Of a stretch of DNA of 64,000 nt, positions 61,158 through 64,000 are shown piece after piece. The translations under genes and the position numbers were made by a program. Location of the stretch: assembly GCA_036785705.1 (NCBI GenBank), contig JAWUZG010000001.1:9238001-9302000 (forward strand), in the 5' to 3' direction. The stretch is from Acanthornis magna. Lineage: Eukaryota > Chordata > Aves > Passeriformes > Acanthizidae. Position 1 is the stretch's first letter. Every line of letters begins with the position of its first letter. The notes beneath the pieces were generated by a model that saw only the letters and a list, made by a program, of their open reading frames with translations, made no database searches and was not told the DNA's origin.

Positions 61158-61325
61158 TCATATTTCAGATGACTTCGCTGTTGGCTTTTTGAAATGTCTC
61201 TGACTCGAACTGGGCTCACTTATTCTGGGGGGAGCCGTGTGGAGCCGCTGCAGTGGGATCCTCTTCTCCTTGGGGATGGTGGGGGCATGGCCAGGCACTG
61301 CACCTTGTTCCTCCTCTGCAGGGTG
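61158..61325 (-). CDS. CCDC146: CCDC146 terminal coding exon
   Basis: Reading 61325 down to 61158, the acceptor is TGTGTTTCTCTACAG and the exon has 55 codons followed by TGA. It encodes HPAEEEQGAVPGHAPTIPKE, then LHTAPPRISEPSSSQRHFKK and PTAKSSEI. The human tail I recall ends [20 protein letters not shown] then KPVEI, the same pattern and length. Phase 0 entry agrees with the upstream exon. There is no internal ATG in this frame before the end, so a start-codon-based frame search would miss it. Confidence 0.9.
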   Translation of the reverse strand, partial: HPAEEEQGAVPGHAPTIPKEKRIPLQRLHTAPPRISEPSSSQRHFKKPTAKSSEI

Positions 61326-64000
61326 CTGTAGAGAAACACAGCTTGGTCACATAGGGCTTGTGTGCTTTGGAACTCCAGTCCTCTCCCAACGTACAGAATC
61401 CGTGACAAAGGAAACACCATTAGTCTAATCCCTGGCAAGCCAGGAAAGCTGAAGGGGTATGAAAAGGAAAGCATGAGGTTTGACCATGTAGATGTTGAGA
61501 TTGCCCTTTTAAATATTAGACAGTTTGAGCCTGTCATGCTTTCATTATTTGTCAAGAAGACAGATTAGATGAACTTTTAAAAGGTGTAATAATTGTGCAC
61601 AGAGCATCTGAGGAACAATTCTGTTCCTGAATACAGTTACTAGAGTGGGCCTTAATCCACAGCACTGAAAGGAAACTTGAGTCACAGCTTGAGAAGATGT
61701 TTCATGACTGAAGTTTCTTATTCTAAACCATTATTATTCTGTAGGAGCTCTCTGCTCTGGGATCACTGACCGTATCAAGGACAGAGGCAGTGTCCAGCAG
61801 GGTAGGGTTTGAAGTAGTATTTGCCATGCTGCTCTGCCTACCTTCAGCGTCTTGCCCAGCAATCTGATTTCTTGCTGCTTCTGATCTAATGCCCATGGCA
61901 TCTTATATGTGGGAGACACTAAACTTACTTCTCCTGAACCCCACACCCCACCTTTTGCAGCTTTACCTTGAAGTCCAATGAGAAGTGGTATTCCACTGAT
62001 GGCTGCCCTGCCCTTCAGCCACAGCATGGTCACACAAACTACTTTAAATTTGAGGATTTACTACATTCAAAGATGAGGCTTTTAGCATATGATCTCCTTA
62101 AGATTCAGTGACCAGCTCTAAGCAGTGTTGCCAGACTAGTGTTAAAACTCCACAGACCTACTTTTGTAGTGGTTTTTGTCTGTACCATTATCTACATTGC
62201 CTCCTGGAGCTCTGTAATGTATGACAAAAACTTACTTTAGCTCTGGCTTCAGCTGCTGCTTTTTGCATCTTCTTACTGCGTTGGAGCTTCAGCCGTTCCA
62301 TTTGTCTTTTAGTAGGAGGGGGAAGGCCTCGACTTATCCTCAATGAAGCAGTCATCACAAATTGTTCTTTGTCTCTGACTTCCCGCTGGAGTTTAATGGC
62401 AAGTGCTTGCTTCATGGACAACTCTGCAAAAAGTGCCCTTATCTCCTTGGTTTTGTCACTTATCTTCCTCTGCAGTTCGTTGGTCTGGAATGCAAAACAG
62501 CTGCATTGTAGTTGGGACTTCCCTTTAGGCACTCACTGAGCATGACACGCGGGTCAGCATTAAGGCACATGAAAATAAGTCCAACTTGACAAGGTTTTAA
62601 ATAGCATTTCAATACTTGAAAATTACTTAACTCCTGTGATCACTCAGAACCAAAGAAAATTGGCTGCTCAAGAAGTCACATTTACTCCAATGCAAGAGAA
62701 GAAAAGCACATTTCTCTTTGCTTCTTGTCCTTTTCAGCTGGACAGCAAAACTCCCCCAGCCCTCAAAGGCCTGGGATCCCAATTCTCTTTGAGTTCATGC
62801 ACAGTTAACTTTGTAATAAAGCTGGAATAAGGCCAATTCCTGTGAGATAATTGAGTGATACTGATGCAAGGGCTGTGGGTTCTGCCATTAGCCTTGGAAG
62901 GGGGATGAACAGAAAAGGAATGTGACAGGAATCCTTGAGTCTCACTGGAGATGATTTGGAAAAAAACAACAAAACTTAAATAATCTTTAAGTGACTAATA
63001 GGGAATTGGGAGAGTCAGAGCACTTGTGAATGCAACTTTTGGCACACTGCCATTCTTACAGCAGTTTATTAGCCCATGGCCATCATTTCACAAACACACT
63101 TAACATCCATGTTTCTCTGTGTAAAATTAAAGATTTATTATGAAAATAGTTTTTAAGCTTTTATGTGTGCCAAACCTAACATCTAAGAGAAAAAAGTCCA
63201 CCCTGGCCTTGGTTTACATTAATTACTTAGCATTTTTTTCTGTCTTTCCCTCAGCTCTGCTCAATTTGCAGTTTTTTCATTAGGAATATGGAGGCTGGGA
63301 GCATTTTCGGTCTTTCCCAAACAATGTTACTGGCACTTAAAAGAAATAGCTATAGTTGTATGAAAAACCCTGTATTGGAAATGATGTTTCTTGTGTGATT
63401 CTACCTAAATATCAAAGGAACTTAGAGCCAGATACCAAGTTCATATTTTTGTATGTTAGAGTAGAATTGACCTGGCCTTCCTTTAATTCTTTTTTCCCCT
63501 TATTTCTTTTTAGCCTTTGATATGTTTGTTGTGGAAAGGCTGCTAAGTGCATTTTCAAAAGGGGGATCCTACAAAGTTTCTAAGCATCTACTTCAAAAAG
63601 AACTAATCCCGTATTTTGGTGAAAGGTACCGTTTATGGTGCAACTTTCTTTTTAAAAGAAAGAACATTCGCCTAATGGTTTTGGTTTATCTGTATTACTG
63701 TTACTATTCATGTCTATAATTTCTAAAGACTAACTTATGATTTGCCTATCAACATTTCCAGCCACTTTTGTAATTTGCAAGTGAATCACCTCTTGCCCAG
63801 ATACTGTTTCATTTTGTACAGGCTGGCAAGCAGAGGTGCAGTGCTCTTCTTACCCTCTTAGCGAACAGCAGTATGTCCTGCTTGCCAGTCTCTGCCAGGC
63901 CACGGATTCCATCAGTCAGATCGGAAATGTTCTCGCAGAGAAAATCTATCTTCAGCAATCTCTGCTCCTTTTCCATGAGCTCTGCCTCTATCTGCAGCAA
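61158..64000 (-). CDS. CCDC146: CCDC146, 3' end of gene (last three coding exons, first one cut by window edge)
   Basis: CCDC146 is a long coiled-coil protein (about 955 residues in human) of centrioles and microtubule structures. It is needed for sperm-flagellum formation in mammals. Three exons on the - strand join in phase 0: 64000-63854 (partial), 62484-62236 and 61325-61158. The joined frame keeps the human order: GKQDILLFAKR, then [20 protein letters not shown], then GLPPP, and the proline-rich tail APPRISEPSSS...HFKKP. The two upstream exons are Lys/Glu/Leu-rich with heptad-like spacing, hence coiled coil, and the tail is not. The gene points toward GSAP, so the two are convergent as in human. 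The 5' part lies outside the window. Confidence 0.95.
62236..62484 (-). CDS. CCDC146: CCDC146 penultimate exon
   Basis: Reading down from 62484, the acceptor is TGCATTCCAG, the donor GTAAGT, and the exon has 83 codons, phase 0-0. It encodes TNELQRKISDKTKEIRALF, then [40 protein letters not shown] and a Lys/Ala-rich end. This matches the human [20 protein letters not shown]...GLPL region. The charge pattern indicates a coiled coil. Confidence 0.96.
62485..63853 (-). other. CCDC146: CCDC146 intron
   Basis: A 1.4-kb intron with standard donor (GTAAGA) and acceptor. It contains an exon-like open segment on the opposite strand (63514-63625), described under findings. FGL2, which sits in a CCDC146 intron in human, is not in this one. 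Confidence 0.85.
63514..63625 (+). other. exon-like segment of unknown gene (+ strand)
   Basis: The segment is bounded by a strong acceptor (CCCCTTATTTCTTTTTAG) and a possible donor (GTACCG). Read in phase 1 it is open throughout and encodes AFDMFVVERLLSAFSKGG, then SYKVSKHLLQKELIPYFGE. Composition and codon use look like real protein. I do not recognise the sequence. It lies downstream of the GSAP polyadenylation signal and antisense to a CCDC146 intron. It could be an exon of an overlapping + strand gene, an alternative far 3' exon of GSAP (the phase would fit exon 30), a pseudogene remnant, or chance. Confidence 0.35.
63854..64000 (-). CDS. CCDC146: CCDC146 exon, partial at window edge
   Basis: Reading down from the edge, 49 codons encode LLQIEAELMEKEQRLLKIDF, then LCENISDLTDGIRGL and ETGKQDILLFAKR, with donor GTAAGA in phase 0. 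This matches the human LKEKDLLLEQVSRLTDRL...CKQDTLLLAKK region. It is coiled-coil sequence. The exon start lies at or beyond position 64000. Confidence 0.94.

Noticed and set aside
61220..61314. Alternative start of the CCDC146 last exon at a second CAG, in an Arg-rich frame
   Set aside because: That frame does not resemble the human C-terminus, whereas the acceptor 10 bases earlier gives a matching tail of the right length.
62485..63853. FGL2 nested in the CCDC146 intron
   Set aside because: FGL2 lies within CCDC146 in human, but no fibrinogen-like domain or FGL2 N-terminal sequence is present here.
1..64000. CRISPR arrays, operons, phage or plasmid modules, tRNA or rRNA genes
   Set aside because: No regularly spaced direct repeats, no prokaryotic gene spacing, and no tRNA cloverleaf or rRNA segment was recognised by eye; the window is ordinary vertebrate genic DNA.

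Overview
This is vertebrate nuclear DNA, almost certainly from a bird. It carries several CR1 LINE fragments of the avian/reptilian type, two of them ending in the typical degenerate ATTCTATGATTCT 3' repeats. It also holds one large split gene with GT-AG introns and a CpG-island promoter. No prokaryotic, organellar, viral or CRISPR-like organisation is visible. The species cannot be told from the sequence.

Layout. From 1 to about 15.6 kb is intergenic or 5'-flanking DNA with no gene I can support. It holds an antisense CR1 copy (about 3880-4665), an old sense CR1 copy (about 7430-8151) and a younger sense CR1 tail (about 15360-15624). The last one runs right up to a CpG island (about 15630-16215). 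From 15893 to 59524 on the + strand lies a complete GSAP gene (gamma-secretase activating protein, also called PION). I could place all 31 coding exons. Every junction is GT-AG, the phases are continuous, and the open frame is 846 codons plus a stop. I know the human protein as 854 residues, and the two agree end to end. An AATAAA at 59908 probably ends the transcript. From 61158 to the window edge, on the - strand, are the last three coding exons of CCDC146 (one of them partial). The two genes are therefore convergent, tail to tail, as in the human GSAP-CCDC146 locus.

The introns are mostly unremarkable AT-rich sequence. Intron 27 holds a decayed CR1 reverse-transcriptase fragment. Several perfect inverted repeats and low-complexity tracts are listed separately.

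The two genes have no known joint pathway. GSAP is a cytosolic/Golgi-associated modulator of gamma-secretase processing in mammals, although its importance is debated. CCDC146 is a coiled-coil centriole, microtubule and sperm-flagellum protein. Their adjacency is conserved synteny, not an operon-like arrangement. I found no clearly new biological system. The best leads are an unassigned exon-like + strand segment inside a CCDC146 intron (63514-63625), a caspase-like motif created at a GSAP exon junction, an overlapping upstream reading frame at the GSAP start, and a CR1 copy abutting the promoter.
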